Assembly: GCA_930367205.1 (NCBI GenBank)
Contig: OV884012.1
Coordinates: 57,681,239 to 57,745,238 of the forward strand
Reading direction: 5' to 3'
DNA: 64,000 bases
DNA from: Acanthosoma haemorrhoidale
Lineage: Eukaryota; Arthropoda; Insecta; Hemiptera; Acanthosomatidae
Part shown: in pieces, positions 49,871 through 60,700 of the stretch
How the letters are laid out: each line of letters opens with the position of its first letter
Numbering within the stretch: position 1 is the stretch's first letter
Notes under the pieces: model-generated
Seen by the model: only the letters and a program-made list of their open reading frames with translations
Databases searched by the model: none
What the model was told of the DNA's origin: nothing
Program-made: the position numbers and the translations under genes

Positions 49871-52561
49871 GTGGATCCTTCCGACTCCTTATCCATTCTC
49901 CTTTGGAATGCGAATGGTGTTCGCACCCACACTAACGAACTGACAGCACTACTCCACGACAAAAACATCGACGTAGCTCTCATTACTGAAACAAGACTAA
50001 CGAGTAAACGACCATTTACTGTTCGACAGTACAAGACTTATCGAACTGATCACCCAGATGGAACAGCTCATGCAGGTACCGCTGTCATTGTCCATAACTC
50101 CATATCCCACCACATAGTTCCTCTGGTGGCACATGATTTCCTTCAATCCACTGCAGTGTCAATCACCACCTTCACTTTTCCCCTTACACTAGCATCAGTG
50201 TACTGCCCTCCCAATAAATCCATTTCCGACTCCCAATTCATCTCCTTTCTAGACTCCATAGGACATCGTTTCCTTGTGGGTGGGGACTTTAATGCGAAGC
50301 ACCTACACTGGGGGTCAAGATCCACTAATACACGAGGACGTGCTTTGCTGTCTGCACTCACACGGAAACATTGCTCCACTATCACTCCTGACACAGCCAC
50401 CTATTGGCCATCTGATCTTAACCGAAATCCTGATCTCCTTGACTTCTTTTTTTACAATAGTTTAGGAACACTTAACTATTCACTCACGCGCCTCGATGAC
50501 CTCTCCTCTGATCATAGTCCTTTATTATTAACCATTTCCCTAAGACCAATTCACAAACTGCCTCCTCCTTCATTTATTAGGGGCCTAGTTGACTGGGACC
50601 ACTTCCGCCAGCTTCTTACAGAGTCCGTAAACCTCAAATTGTCCCTGAAAACATCCCAAGACCTAGACGATGCAGTGCATTCTTTCACTACTCTGGTCCA
50701 GAGGTCGGCTTGGGAGGCATCGTCGCCCCATCGTCACCCAAAAATCCATAATCATAATCGTTTACCTCAGCATCTCAAAGACCTAATCCAATCCAAACGC
50801 CGCTCCAGAACAGTGTGGCAAAGATCCCGGCATCCTGCTGATCGCCGCTCGTACAATCAGTACTGCCGATTGGTAAAGCGGCGATTGGCATCCTTCCGTT
50901 CCGATTCTTTCAATTCCTACCTCTCCTCTCTGTCTACCAGGGATAACTCGTTGTGGAATGTAACCAAAAAAATCCTAAAGTATCAACCTGTTTCACATCC
51001 ACTCCGTCGTGATGATGGGTCCTGGGCGGCTTCGGATGGGGATAGGTCGGAGGAATTTGCTCTGCATCTTACCCATACTTTCACACCTCACCTTTCTCAT
51101 CAAAGCCATACTCACAGCACAACTGTGGAAGATTTCCTCACTTCACCTATTCCTCTCTCTCTTCCACCAAAAGCCGTTAATCCCTCTGAGGTCAAATACC
51201 TTCTGAAAAACTTACCTTACCGAAAATCCCCTGGATATGATCTCCTTACTCCTCAAATTCTCAAACAGCTTCCTCCTAAAGCCATAATCTTTTTAACCTA
51301 TATATACAATTGCATTATCCGAACGACGCACTTTCCTCTCCTCTGGAAACATTCCATTATTGTCCTATTCGCCAAACCCGGTAAACCACCCAATGAAGCC
51401 TCATCTTACCGTCCAATTAGCCTACTCCCTATCCTCTCAAAAATATTTGAGAAACTCCTACTAAAACGTCTACTTCCAATTGTTGAATCCAAAAACCTTT
51501 TTCCCACACACCAGTTTGGTTTCCGCCAACGACATTCCACTGCTCAACAAGGCCTTCGCGTTGTTGATCACATCTCCTCAGCCCTTGAAACCAAACAGTA
51601 TTGCACTGCTGCCTTTCTCGATATAGCTCAAGCTTTTGACAGGGTTTGGCACGCAGGTTTGCTCTACAAGCTCAAAAGATATTTACCACAGACCCTTTTC
51701 CTAATCCTACAGTCCTACCTTTCAAACCGCTTCTTCCAAGTCCGCTGTGGTTTAGAATACTCTAACTACTATCCCATAAGAGCAGGAGTTCCACAGGGCA
51801 GTGTCCTTGGCCCCATCCTCTATAACCTATACACCGCTGATGTCCCCTCTACTCCCAATACCTTCTTGGCCACATTTGCAGATGACACTGCAGTCTTGTC
51901 ATCCCACCCAGACCCCGACATAGCATCCCATAACCTTCAAAAACACCTTGACGAGATCGAGTATTGGTGCAATCAATGGCGGATCAAAGTTAATGAAGCA
52001 AAATGCTCCCACATTACCTTCACCCTTTGTCGCAAGTCTTGTCCACTAGTTTATTTTAATTCTATTCCTCTCCCTGTATCCGAGACAGTACGGTACTTAG
52101 GCTTCCATCTTGACAAACGACTGACCTGGAACCCACATACGAGACTAAAAAGACAAGAACTAAACAGACGCTTTGGACAACTGCACAGACTACTTCAAAG
52201 GACATCCCATCTCTCAATAGAAAATAAACTACTAATCTACAAAGTTATACTTAAACCAATCTGGACATACGGAATAGAGCTATGGGGGACAGCAAAAAAG
52301 TCGAACATCAAGCGTATCCAATCCTTTCAATCAAAAGTCCTGAGAACAATAGTAAATGCCCCTTATTATGTCAGCAACAAAACCCTTCATAACGACCTTA
52401 ACATACCCTACATTCTAGAACTCATCCCTTCCAAGTTTATGAAATTCCACAGTAGCCTTTCCAACCACCCTAATCCTGTAGCACAGTCATTGCACTGCGC
52501 CACTCATCCCTATAATCCTCCTCGGAGACTGAAACGGCAGTGGCCTCGTGACCTGCTATAA
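49871..52561 (+). CDS. Family A ORF2: AP endonuclease-reverse transcriptase
   Basis: An 896-residue protein for target-primed reverse transcription. Residues 8-222 are an apurinic-type endonuclease with LWNANG (N13), ITET (E40), GGDFN (D139, N141) and SDH (S213-H215). Residues 223-455 are a basic linker. The reverse transcriptase spans about 497-755, with LDIAQAFD (D584), GVPQGSVLGPI (639-649) and FADD (D671, D672). The C-terminal part (to 896) has the usual Jockey-type helical region; no RNase H and no clear CCHC are seen. All catalytic residues are present. The start is a problem: the first codon after ORF1's TAA is GTG and the only Met codon within is 857, so initiation must be at GUG or another non-AUG codon, or ORF2 is made by reading through the single UAA. 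Alternatively this copy lost its AUG by mutation. Confidence 0.93.
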   Translation: MDPSDSLSILLWNANGVRTHTNELTALLHDKNIDVALITETRLTSKRPFTVRQYKTYRTDHPDGTAHAGTAVIVHNSISHHIVPLVAHDFLQSTAVSITTFTFPLTLASVYCPPNKSISDSQFISFLDSIGHRFLVGGDFNAKHLHWGSRSTNTRGRALLSALTRKHCSTITPDTATYWPSDLNRNPDLLDFFFYNSLGTLNYSLTRLDDLSSDHSPLLLTISLRPIHKLPPPSFIRGLVDWDHFRQLLTESVNLKLSLKTSQDLDDAVHSFTTLVQRSAWEASSPHRHPKIHNHNRLPQHLKDLIQSKRRSRTVWQRSRHPADRRSYNQYCRLVKRRLASFRSDSFNSYLSSLSTRDNSLWNVTKKILKYQPVSHPLRRDDGSWAASDGDRSEEFALHLTHTFTPHLSHQSHTHSTTVEDFLTSPIPLSLPPKAVNPSEVKYLLKNLPYRKSPGYDLLTPQILKQLPPKAIIFLTYIYNCIIRTTHFPLLWKHSIIVLFAKPGKPPNEASSYRPISLLPILSKIFEKLLLKRLLPIVESKNLFPTHQFGFRQRHSTAQQGLRVVDHISSALETKQYCTAAFLDIAQAFDRVWHAGLLYKLKRYLPQTLFLILQSYLSNRFFQVRCGLEYSNYYPIRAGVPQGSVLGPILYNLYTADVPSTPNTFLATFADDTAVLSSHPDPDIASHNLQKHLDEIEYWCNQWRIKVNEAKCSHITFTLCRKSCPLVYFNSIPLPVSETVRYLGFHLDKRLTWNPHTRLKRQELNRRFGQLHRLLQRTSHLSIENKLLIYKVILKPIWTYGIELWGTAKKSNIKRIQSFQSKVLRTIVNAPYYVSNKTLHNDLNIPYILELIPSKFMKFHSSLSNHPNPVAQSLHCATHPYNPPRRLKRQWPRDLL

Positions 52562-52884
52562 ACGCGTGACAGTGGGAGTCCTGGCAATGGCCAGTTTCTC
52601 CAATCATGTCCTGAGCGTCTGTGGCTCTCGCGCTCTTGGTCAGCCTCCACTGGCTAGTATCCGGTGACGCGGCTGACGGAGGAGCGTGGGGGACTTCCCA
52701 AGACTCCGCTTTCTCTTCGCGGTGGATTTGGGGGGTCTCTGGGCTGTCTGTAAATATTGTATGAATGAGCGAGTGAATGATGAACTGTAAATATGGTATG
52801 AATGAGAGCATTTATCTTAATTACTTATTGCCTTATAAAAGGCAGATTGTAATTTTAGCACAATAAAGGATTATAATAATAAAA
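52562..52884 (+). other. Family A 3' UTR, long form
   Basis: Contains a GAGCGTCTGTGGCTCTCGCG module (52613-52755) that is retained in many old copies but deleted in three young ones. Two short ATGAATGAG-type repeats follow. Then comes the stem-loop TGCCTTATAAAAGGCA at 52829-52844 and the polyadenylation signal AATAAA at 52862-52867. The end is a short TAATAATA-like stretch and A run. Confidence 0.8.
52829..52844 (+). other. Family A terminal stem-loop
   Basis: TGCCTT-ATAA-AAGGCA, about 40 nt from the 3' end. The TGCCT/AGGCA stem is kept in the copies at 43.7, 21.9, 27.5 and 53.8 kb while the loop differs (for example AGCA at 53.8 kb). Likely a recognition structure for the element's reverse transcriptase; this role is inferred. 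Confidence 0.65.
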
Positions 52885-52896
52885 AAAAATATTTTT

Positions 52897-53760
52897 GTCC
52901 AAATTACATAAAAATAAAATTAAACAATATAATGATGTTTTAATCAAACCAGTAGTAATAATTAGGTACGCAATTTGAAGAAAAAAAAGTTCGATGACCC
53001 GGCAGCTTGCCGGTGTAAGTCGACATTCTTAAGTTTAATATGTGAAAAACGAAAGCACGTGCCCATAGATTTGGAATTGGCGATTGCCACATAAAGATAC
53101 GTTCCCTGGTGGTAAAATCGAGATCTAGCGATACGTACTATAGAAAAAACACCAACTGATAATATCAATCTTGACCATGTCATTCAAGACTTTTCTAACA
53201 AAAAAACAATTATGAACACCATTTACATTAAGTGTACAATTTGCTTAAAATAAAAAATAAATGTTTATATTTAAATATTAATTATGAATAATCGTCACCC
53301 TTGATTTTGAATGACTTTAAAAGGGCGAAAGCTGGGGACCACCATTTTTTTTTTTCCTCAACCCCAATTTTAAGTTTTTTTAAAAATGAAATATACTACA
53401 CAACAATATAACATAAATTGAGCTGTGAATGACTCATCTTACTGCACCTATGCATTTTAAGCAATTATTGTTGACCTAACATCTGTCTTTTAATAGTTAA
53501 AACTATATAATGTAAAAAGGGAAATGTTATGGGCCTTACCTCCGAACTACATAACGGGGCCTAAAATTAATCTTACACACTAACTTCCTTCCTATTCCTA
53601 GAGCGTTCCTTCCTCGACTGCCTTCTGCTGTCGATGGGGAAACGGAGAGGGGGAAATCATTTTAAACAATGGGTTGGTGGTGTATTGCAGTGAATCAAAG
53701 AATTTGATGTCTTCGGCGAAGGAATTCATCCACCGCATGGAGCTAAAGTGCTAGTAGGTA
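52897..53760. other. AT-rich gap between two family A insertions
   Basis: No gene supported. A small GC-richer patch at about 53570-53660 was not recognised. Confidence 0.5.
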
Positions 53761-53772
53761 CGACATTAAATA

Positions 53773-54255
53773 TATATATATAATTCCTTTATTGTGCTAA
53801 AATTACAATCTGCCTTGCTAGGCAATAAGTAATTAAGATATACGATCATTCATACCATATTTACATTTCATCATTCACTCGCTCATTCATTCAGGACATG
53901 ATTGGAGAAACTGGCCATTGCCAGGACTCCCACTGTCACTTGATTATAGCAGGTCACGAGGCCACTGCCGTTTCAGTCTCCGAGGAGGATTATAGGGATG
54001 AGTGACGCAGTGCAGTGACTGTGCTACAGGATTAGGGTGGTTGGAAAGGCTACTGTGGAATTTCGTAAACTTGGAAGGGATGAGTTCTAGAATGTAGGGT
54101 ATATTAAGGTCGTTATGAAGGGTTTTGTTGCTGACATAATAAGGGGCATTTACTATTGTTCTCAGGACTTTTGATTGAAAGTATTGGATACGCTTGATGT
54201 TCGACTTTTTTGCTGTCCCCCATAGCTCTATTCCGTATGTCCAGATTGGTTTAAG
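53773..54255 (-). mobile_element. Family A short 5'-truncated copy with perfect 12-bp TSD
   Basis: Minus-strand copy with the last about 100 codons of ORF2 (open, ending RQWPRDLL) and a short-form 3' UTR. It is flanked by CGACATTAAATA at 53761-53772 and 54256-54267. The 3' tail is not poly-A: CACAATAAAGGAATT runs into a TA repeat. The 3' UTR lacks almost the same block as the other young short-form copies, but its junction differs by a few bases. The open frame crossing the 5' junction (to 54324) includes flanking DNA. Confidence 0.92.
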
Positions 54256-54267
54256 CGACATTAAATA

Positions 54268-56628
54268 ATGCTTCATATTTCTACCATGAACGAAAGTAGA
54301 GATTCCACTTTTAAACAGAAACAAAATAATTGTCTGTATCTACCTGTACATACTGCAATCGTGGTCTAAAATATCTAGGGTCAAAAAGTGGACAAGTGTG
54401 ACTAAAGTTACTGAACGAAAAATATTAAGCTACCTTAAACATCACATTGGAAATTCTTCCTCGTGCAACGGAACCAGACTTCACACTTTACACGTTGGAC
54501 CGATCTTCACGACATAAACCACCCAAAAATACCAGTAGAGAAACATTGACAATAAATAGGATCTTGTCATTACAGATCGCTATCGTTACAAAAAGTCATT
54601 ATAACTGGCCTCAAAATGGTGTCACAGACGTCTTGACTTTCACAAAACATTTTATTGGTTATTGATGTTCAATACTTAATTTATAAGTTTTCTACGATTT
54701 ATTCTTTTGTTTATGATTACTGAATACATAAATGCTGAATCGAATTAGGGTTTTTTATTATTATTATTTGTGTGTAAAGACAGTAAATAAAACACAATAG
54801 GTTCAGTAGAAGCAACAAAGAAAAACGGTTATGAGATTATAAATCTGAGTGCCTGTGTTTAACCACTCCTTATGCAAACGGTCCATAAACAAGCCTGGCC
54901 CTAACAGTTTCCAGAGTGGAGCTAAAGCCTATAGAACCGGCTGGTGTCCGGGAGATTGGTTCCAAGACCGAGATGCGGGTACGGATTTGCGAGCGCCGTG
55001 GTTGGCACCTGCTTCAATGGGAGAAATCCCTTCTCAGGACGCAATTGCCGATATTTCAGCGCTGTTATTACTATTGTAATGTGAGTAGCAATGGACCCTC
55101 CATTGGTGGCGGCCATTAATGCCTTATTTATCCTATTGTACTAAGGCCTGCAGAACGGAGCCCCTTTGAAAGGGCGGCCCTACTGCACTCGTGCATTGCC
55201 TGTATGGGGAGATTGAGTGTGGGTCAATGTACTGCTGCTCGTTTTTGTAATCTGTTTTCACCCAGTCGTTGATGAAATTATTGAATGGATTAACAATAAT
55301 TTTGGGATTGGTGATGCGATTTGTGCTAAGTCATTCCGTCTCTTTCAATTTGAAAATTGAGAACCTTCTATATTTCTTACTAATATTGAAAGATAACTGA
55401 AACTAGCTGCTGGATGATCGTCTCTCTGCTCAATCTAACCTAAACTGTTTGCTAGACGCTTCCATTTCGTTCTTATTTTTCATCTCAAGTCGTCAGGATC
55501 TTACTTTAAAGGTACAGGTCGACTATATTTTGTGTTGCTGTTCTATGGTAGGCAAAAAAATTCATGGTGTATTTAAAACAATCTTCACCTACACCTACTC
55601 TATATTTTTCAAGTAATGGAGTAATGGTCACATGTCAAGACAATCTTTTGTTAGCCAAATAATTGTGCATTATAAAACAGGATCATAGAGTTTTTTTTTG
55701 TTTCTGTTTGAACTTCATCCAACTGAAACGCTCTATAACAAAAAAATGTGGGTGTGAAAACTAAATAACACATATAAATTGTGAATTGTTAGATTGAAGG
55801 CTGACAAGGAAGTGGGTTAAAGTTAAAGTTTTGATTTAAGTATTGTGCGATTAAATATACAGTTTCAAACATTTTCGGCCCGAAGCGCGATATCTAGATT
55901 TACAAGATTCAATAGAAGATTTGAATTGGAGGAGGTTATAAAGGTAAGCATTTTTAGTCATGATAACATTATGAACATATGTAAATTGTGGGGGAATTTC
56001 AGATACATTATATTTGATGAAAAAAATACAGTAAAAACATTCCTGGGATCATCCAAAAGTTAGAAAAACTTTATACTAGTAAAAACATCACTAGTTAGGG
56101 TTAGATAGAAAATAATTATATTTGAAAAATTATATGACAGTAACAGAGTGTCAAAACAAAGGCTCAGTTGCAAATAAAATTGTTTCTTCTGCACCCATAT
56201 TTTGTTTTACTTAGCCTGATAAAATCTTATATGTTTTTTACTCACATGTGATTTAGAAAGATAGAGATTGTCACCAAAGTACAGAAGTCCCTTTACTGAC
56301 TCATAAAAACAGGCTTGGATCGAAAGGCAATAAAATTTTTGGGTGGTCCATCGAGTGGTTTTAGGATCACGTCCTAGCTTGGTTTGAGGTAGGTGTTAAA
56401 AAATAGTTTTAACACAAGTGAATCTAAGAGGGGGGCAAGAATAAGTCTTATGTAGTTTGCGTAAAGAAGTGTTTCTGTTTTGTTTTTTTCCCTTTAAACC
56501 TCCTTAAAAGAAATGACAAAACTTTTATTTACTATAGATTCTTAGGCGAATCTATTTACATATTACATTTTATATGCCCTGAGCCATCGGTACACTCTAT
56601 ACAAGGTCTGAATCGGTATAGAAGTTTC
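54268..56628. other. Gene-free stretch; small repeat match to 29.4 kb
   Basis: A segment at about 54425-54470 (GGAAATTCTTCCTCGTGCAAC) resembles 29405-29460 (AGAAATTCTTCCTCATGCAAC), both plus strand, suggesting an old dispersed repeat. A GC-richer patch at 54900-55230 has short overlapping frames without recognisable products. Nothing else supported. Confidence 0.45.
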
Positions 56629-56985
56629 TTTTTTTTTTTTTTTTCCTTAGTTCTCAAATTTTTAAGATTAGGGATAAGGGAAAAATAAAGGAATTTATTT
56701 GGGGTGAGCGGATCCTTTTACCCGGAGTACCTGTTTGAAGGTGGAGTGAGGGAATTAAGGAGTGTGGGAAGCCTCGGTAGAGGTCGATTGTTGCGGTGCA
56801 GTGGTGAGAGTCCACTGAAGGCTGAGCCTAGAGTCTCTTTAGGCATGTAGTGGAAGCTCATTCAGTTGAAAAGCAGTGATGGGTGCCCGTCAGAGGCTCG
56901 TTGGGTTGGCCAAGGGCCGTAATGTCCACCATTTGGTCTGCTTTCCCAGATCTAGAGATATGCCATCTTGCCGGTAGTGGTGGGG
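56629..56985 (-). mobile_element. Family B 3' fragment, minus strand
   Basis: The minus-strand sequence matches the last codons region and 3' UTR of the copy at 20.3-21.0 kb: AGCAGACCAAATGGTGGACAT, stem-loop 1 (one mismatch), stem-loop 2 (identical) and the GAGAACTAAGG end followed by 16 A. The 5' edge is approximate (56970-57000). No coding function remains. A target duplication was not identified. Confidence 0.82.
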
Positions 56986-58302
56986 GTGTCGATGTATATT
57001 AGTAAGGAATGTTTTTTAATAGTTTGGCAGTAATGTATGTAGTCTTTTTCATCAGCTTGACCGATATAAAAGTTTAATTCTATTTCATAAAATACTTTTT
57101 AAACAATTGATTATAGCATATCAATTGTTAAATAGTATTGTAAAATTCTATTTTATAAAATGAAATTCCTTCTATTGATCACCATGTCAATTTATTAATT
57201 TAAATTAATTTGAGTTAAATTCAATTGGTACAGTAATAAATTAATTGAATATTCTTGAGCAAAATATTTTGGTATCACGTAACACTAATGCAATACGCTC
57301 CGGGTTTGATAGACAAATAAAATGTATTTAGTTAAATGGCAATCAAATGTTTTAATTATTCAACTGATTCATAAGTCAGGTAAATATATAATAGGGCATA
57401 TGTATCCGTAGAAAGATATATTTCCCTACATTTTATGTATTCGGAAAAAGTTAATATATCAGATATATTAGTATATTGGTATGCAAGCAAGTATCAAGAA
57501 TAAAAAAGAAAAATGACTCCGTACGCCGAACGTAGCAGTGTGATCAGAGAAATGTTTTTAGGAAAACTGCATCACCTGCCCAATTTGAATGAAACCTGTA
57601 CCAAGACGTAACGCTAGTAAGTGTTAAGGCGGAGCGGAGTATTGGGATCAGATTCCATTTTGTGGCTGGATCTGGAACGGTGATATATACCAGGGCAGAT
57701 AACAATGTGTAAGTGTTTATAGTGAGCAGATAGGAGATAGGCCTCGGGAGGGTGTGTTGCCGAGATAAGGCGGCCATAACAGCTGATTTGCGGTATGTAG
57801 CAGATGATGTTCTCCACATGACCGGCCGATAGCAGAAATGGAGAAACACATTTCTCTCCCATAGAGCACATTTCACCCCGTCTTCCCTCCACTCGAGCCT
57901 AACGGGACTCTCCGCTGTTTATTGACTCCACTCCTCTGTACTGTCTTACTCCGCTAATAGTATTTCACGGGGGAGCGTGCGCGGAGTCTGAGAGCTGTAG
58001 GCGCGATGATAAATTGGAGCGGATCTTCCGCCAGCAACAGGAAGCGTTTAGATGAAAACAGTTGACTGGTGTAATTTTTCCTGACATATACAGCATCTAG
58101 AAACGTGACCTTTGAAAAACTATTAACGTAAATGTTTTGTGATGGCATTAGTTTCTTTCCACTATAAACTTCATATTTCTGACCCTTCGTTGTTTTTTGT
58201 AGGGCTGGTTTTATTTTTGCATCATATAGGACCCTCCCGTTTCGCAGCACTACTCCGAGCTGGGATGCCTGAAGCCTTCCGGCCTTACTTCATTGGATTG
58301 GA
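56986..58302. other. Gene-free stretch with a GC-richer island
   Basis: AT-rich to about 57500, then an unassigned island (57600-58060) with open frames on the minus strand that I do not recognise. It ends next to the satellite array. Confidence 0.4.
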
Positions 58303-59990
58303 CCCCTTCTTTTCAGTACTATCATAAGAACAAAAACCTCCTCACCTATACAACCTTCTTCATATACAACCAGCCTTACGAATCCCGCTGTACTAGATAT
58401 CGCCCTTCTCTTCAGTACTATCATAAGAACAAAACCTCCTCACCTATACGACCTTCTTCATATAAAACCAGCCTTACAAATCCCGCTGTACTAGATATCG
58501 CCCTTCTCTTCAGTACTATCATAAGAACAAAACCTCCTCACCTATACGACCTTCTTCATATACAACCAGCCTTACGAATCCCGCTGTACTAGATATCGCC
58601 CTTCTCTTCAGTACTATCATAAGAACAAAACCTCCTCACCTATACAACCTTCTTCATATACAACCAGCCTTACGAATCCCGCTGTACTAGATATCGCCCT
58701 TCTCTTCAGTACTATCATAAGAACAAAACCTCCTCACCTATACGACCTTCTTCATATACAACCAGCCTTACGAATCCCGCTGTACTAGATATCGCCCTTC
58801 TCTTCAGTACTATCATAAGAACAAAACCTCCTCACCTATACAACCTTCTTCATATACAACCAGCCTTACGAATCCCGCTGTACTAGATATCGCCCTTCTC
58901 TTCAGTACTATCATAAGAACAAAACCTCCTCACCTATACGACCTTCTTCATATACAACCAGCCTTACGAATCCCGCTGTACTAGATATCGCCCTTCTCTT
59001 CAGTACTATCATAAGAACAAAACCTCCTCACCTATACAACCTTCTTCATATACAACCAGCCTTACGAATCCCGCTGTACTAGATATCGCCCTTCTCTTCA
59101 GTACTATCATAAGAACAAAACCTCCTCACCTATACGACCTTCTTCATATAAAACCAGCCTTACGAATCCCGCTGTACTAGATATCGCCCTTCTCTTCAGT
59201 ACTATCATAAGAACAAAACCTCCTCACCTATACGACCTTCTTCATATACAACCAGCCTTACGAATCCCGCTGTACTAGATATCGCCCTTCTCTTCAGTAC
59301 TATCATAAGAACAAAACCTCCTCACCTATACGACCTTCTTCATATAAAACCAGCCTTACGAATCCCGCTGTACTAGATATCGCCCTTCTCTTCAGTACTA
59401 TCATAAGAACAAAACCTCCTCACCTATACGACCTTCTTCATATACAACCAGCCTTACGAATCCCGCTGTACTAGATATCGCCCTTCTCTTCAGTACTATC
59501 ATAAGAACAAAATCTCCTCACCTATACGACCTTCTTCATATAAAACCAGCCTTACGAATCCCGCTGTACTAGATATCGCCCTTCTCTTCAGTACTATCAT
59601 AAGAACAAAACCTCCTCACCTATACGACCTTCTTCATATACAACCAGCCTTACGAATCCCGCTGTACTAGATATCGCCCTTCTCTTCAGTACTATCATAA
59701 GAACAAAACCTCCTCACCTATACAACCTTCTTCATATACAACCAGCCTTACGAATCCCGCTGTACTAGATATCGCCCTTCTCTTCAGTACTATCATAAGA
59801 ACAAAACCTCCTCACCTATACGACCTTCTTCATATAAAACCAGCCTTACGAATCCCGCTGTACTAGATATCGCCCTTCTCTTCAGTACTATCATAAGAAC
59901 AAAACCTCCTCACCTATACGACCTTCTTCATATACAACCAGCCTTACGAATCCCGCTGTACTAGATATCGCCCTTTTGGTCAGTACTCCT
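58303..59990 (+). repeat. 98-bp satellite array, 17 units
   Basis: The motif AGTACTATCATAAGAAC recurs every 98 bp from 58315 (first interval 99 because of one extra A), and a last partial AGTACT lies at 59982, giving 17 intervals. Units are almost identical. Two sites vary in an orderly way: CTATACGACC or CTATACAACC, and CATATACAACC or CATATAAAACC. Rare private changes are in unit 2 (ACAAATCCC) and unit 13 (AATCTCC). Because 98 is not a multiple of 3 the array cannot be one open frame, so it is non-coding; the reading from 58293 is spurious. Confidence 0.97.
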
Positions 59991-60690
59991 CTTCTCACAA
60001 ATCTGCTTACGATGACCGCCAATATCTTATCTTATCCGTACCATAAACCATTGGAATCATATTCTCATCGATATTTGTCATTAACTCCCCCAATCTTGAA
60101 TTGCACTAAACCCGTTCCTCATCTCCCTCCAATCTAACGATTCCAGCAAATTGTATAATCTTTTCACCCAACTCTTAAGTTGTTGTTTTTTTCGACCTCC
60201 ACTTGATTATGTTTTTCTTGAATATTTTGTTGTTGGTTGTTTGTATCTCATATGAAAATAGAGCATTTATTATTTACATGCTTATCATATTAGTGTAAGG
60301 CTATATACATTTTTTTTATCATGTGGGTATTTACTATTTTGTTTCTTTCTCGTATTCTAAAGGAACGGTGCCCCCGGATAATGTATTTTTTTTTATATTC
60401 AATCTATTGCATTAGAACGTATTTTAGACTCGTTAAAGCTGAAAATGAAATCCATGAATTTTGGGACTTAGCTACATACATTGCAGATATTATTGATGTA
60501 ATAACTGAAGCTGACAATTTTGGATCTTTAAAACATTGTTCTAAAATTAGATTTATTACGTGATAACTTGTGGAATATAGTTCTCACTAGAGATTCCCAT
60601 TCTTGAAAGGAGCTTCATACAAGATTTGTATGTGTTTCAATTCCACATACCCGTGTGAATTATTGTTTTAAACAATAAATATCAAAGTGC
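59991..60690. other. Gap between satellite and family B insertion
   Basis: AT-rich with no recognised gene. The 80-codon frame at 60321-60563 has no similarity I know. Confidence 0.5.
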
Positions 60691-60700
60691 ATATCTCGTC

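Larger units (their letters stand above)
48173..52884 (+). mobile_element. Complete family A non-LTR retrotransposon (Jockey-like)
   Basis: A 4.7-kb element with a 5' UTR (48173-48550), ORF1, ORF2 and 3' UTR (52562-52884) ending in AATAAAGGATTATAATAAT and an A run. AAAAATATTTTT flanks it at 48161-48172 and 52885-52896, a possible 12-bp target duplication, though of low complexity. ORF2 has AP endonuclease and reverse transcriptase but no RNase H, and ORF1 has three CCHC knuckles, which fits the Jockey clade. Both ORFs are uninterrupted, and two near-identical truncated copies lie in this window, so it is young and could be competent. Against that, ORF2 has no AUG start in this copy, and a UTR segment (about 25 bp after CTTTCTCTTCGC near 52720) present in older copies is missing. 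Confidence 0.9.

Noticed and set aside
51009..51206. 65-codon frame repeated at 42028-42225 and 23366-23563
   Set aside because: It is an alternative frame inside ORF2, repeated only because the element is.
58293..58592. 99-codon open frame with a repeated peptide
   Set aside because: It lies in the 98-bp satellite; the unit is not a multiple of three, so the frame changes each unit and closes.
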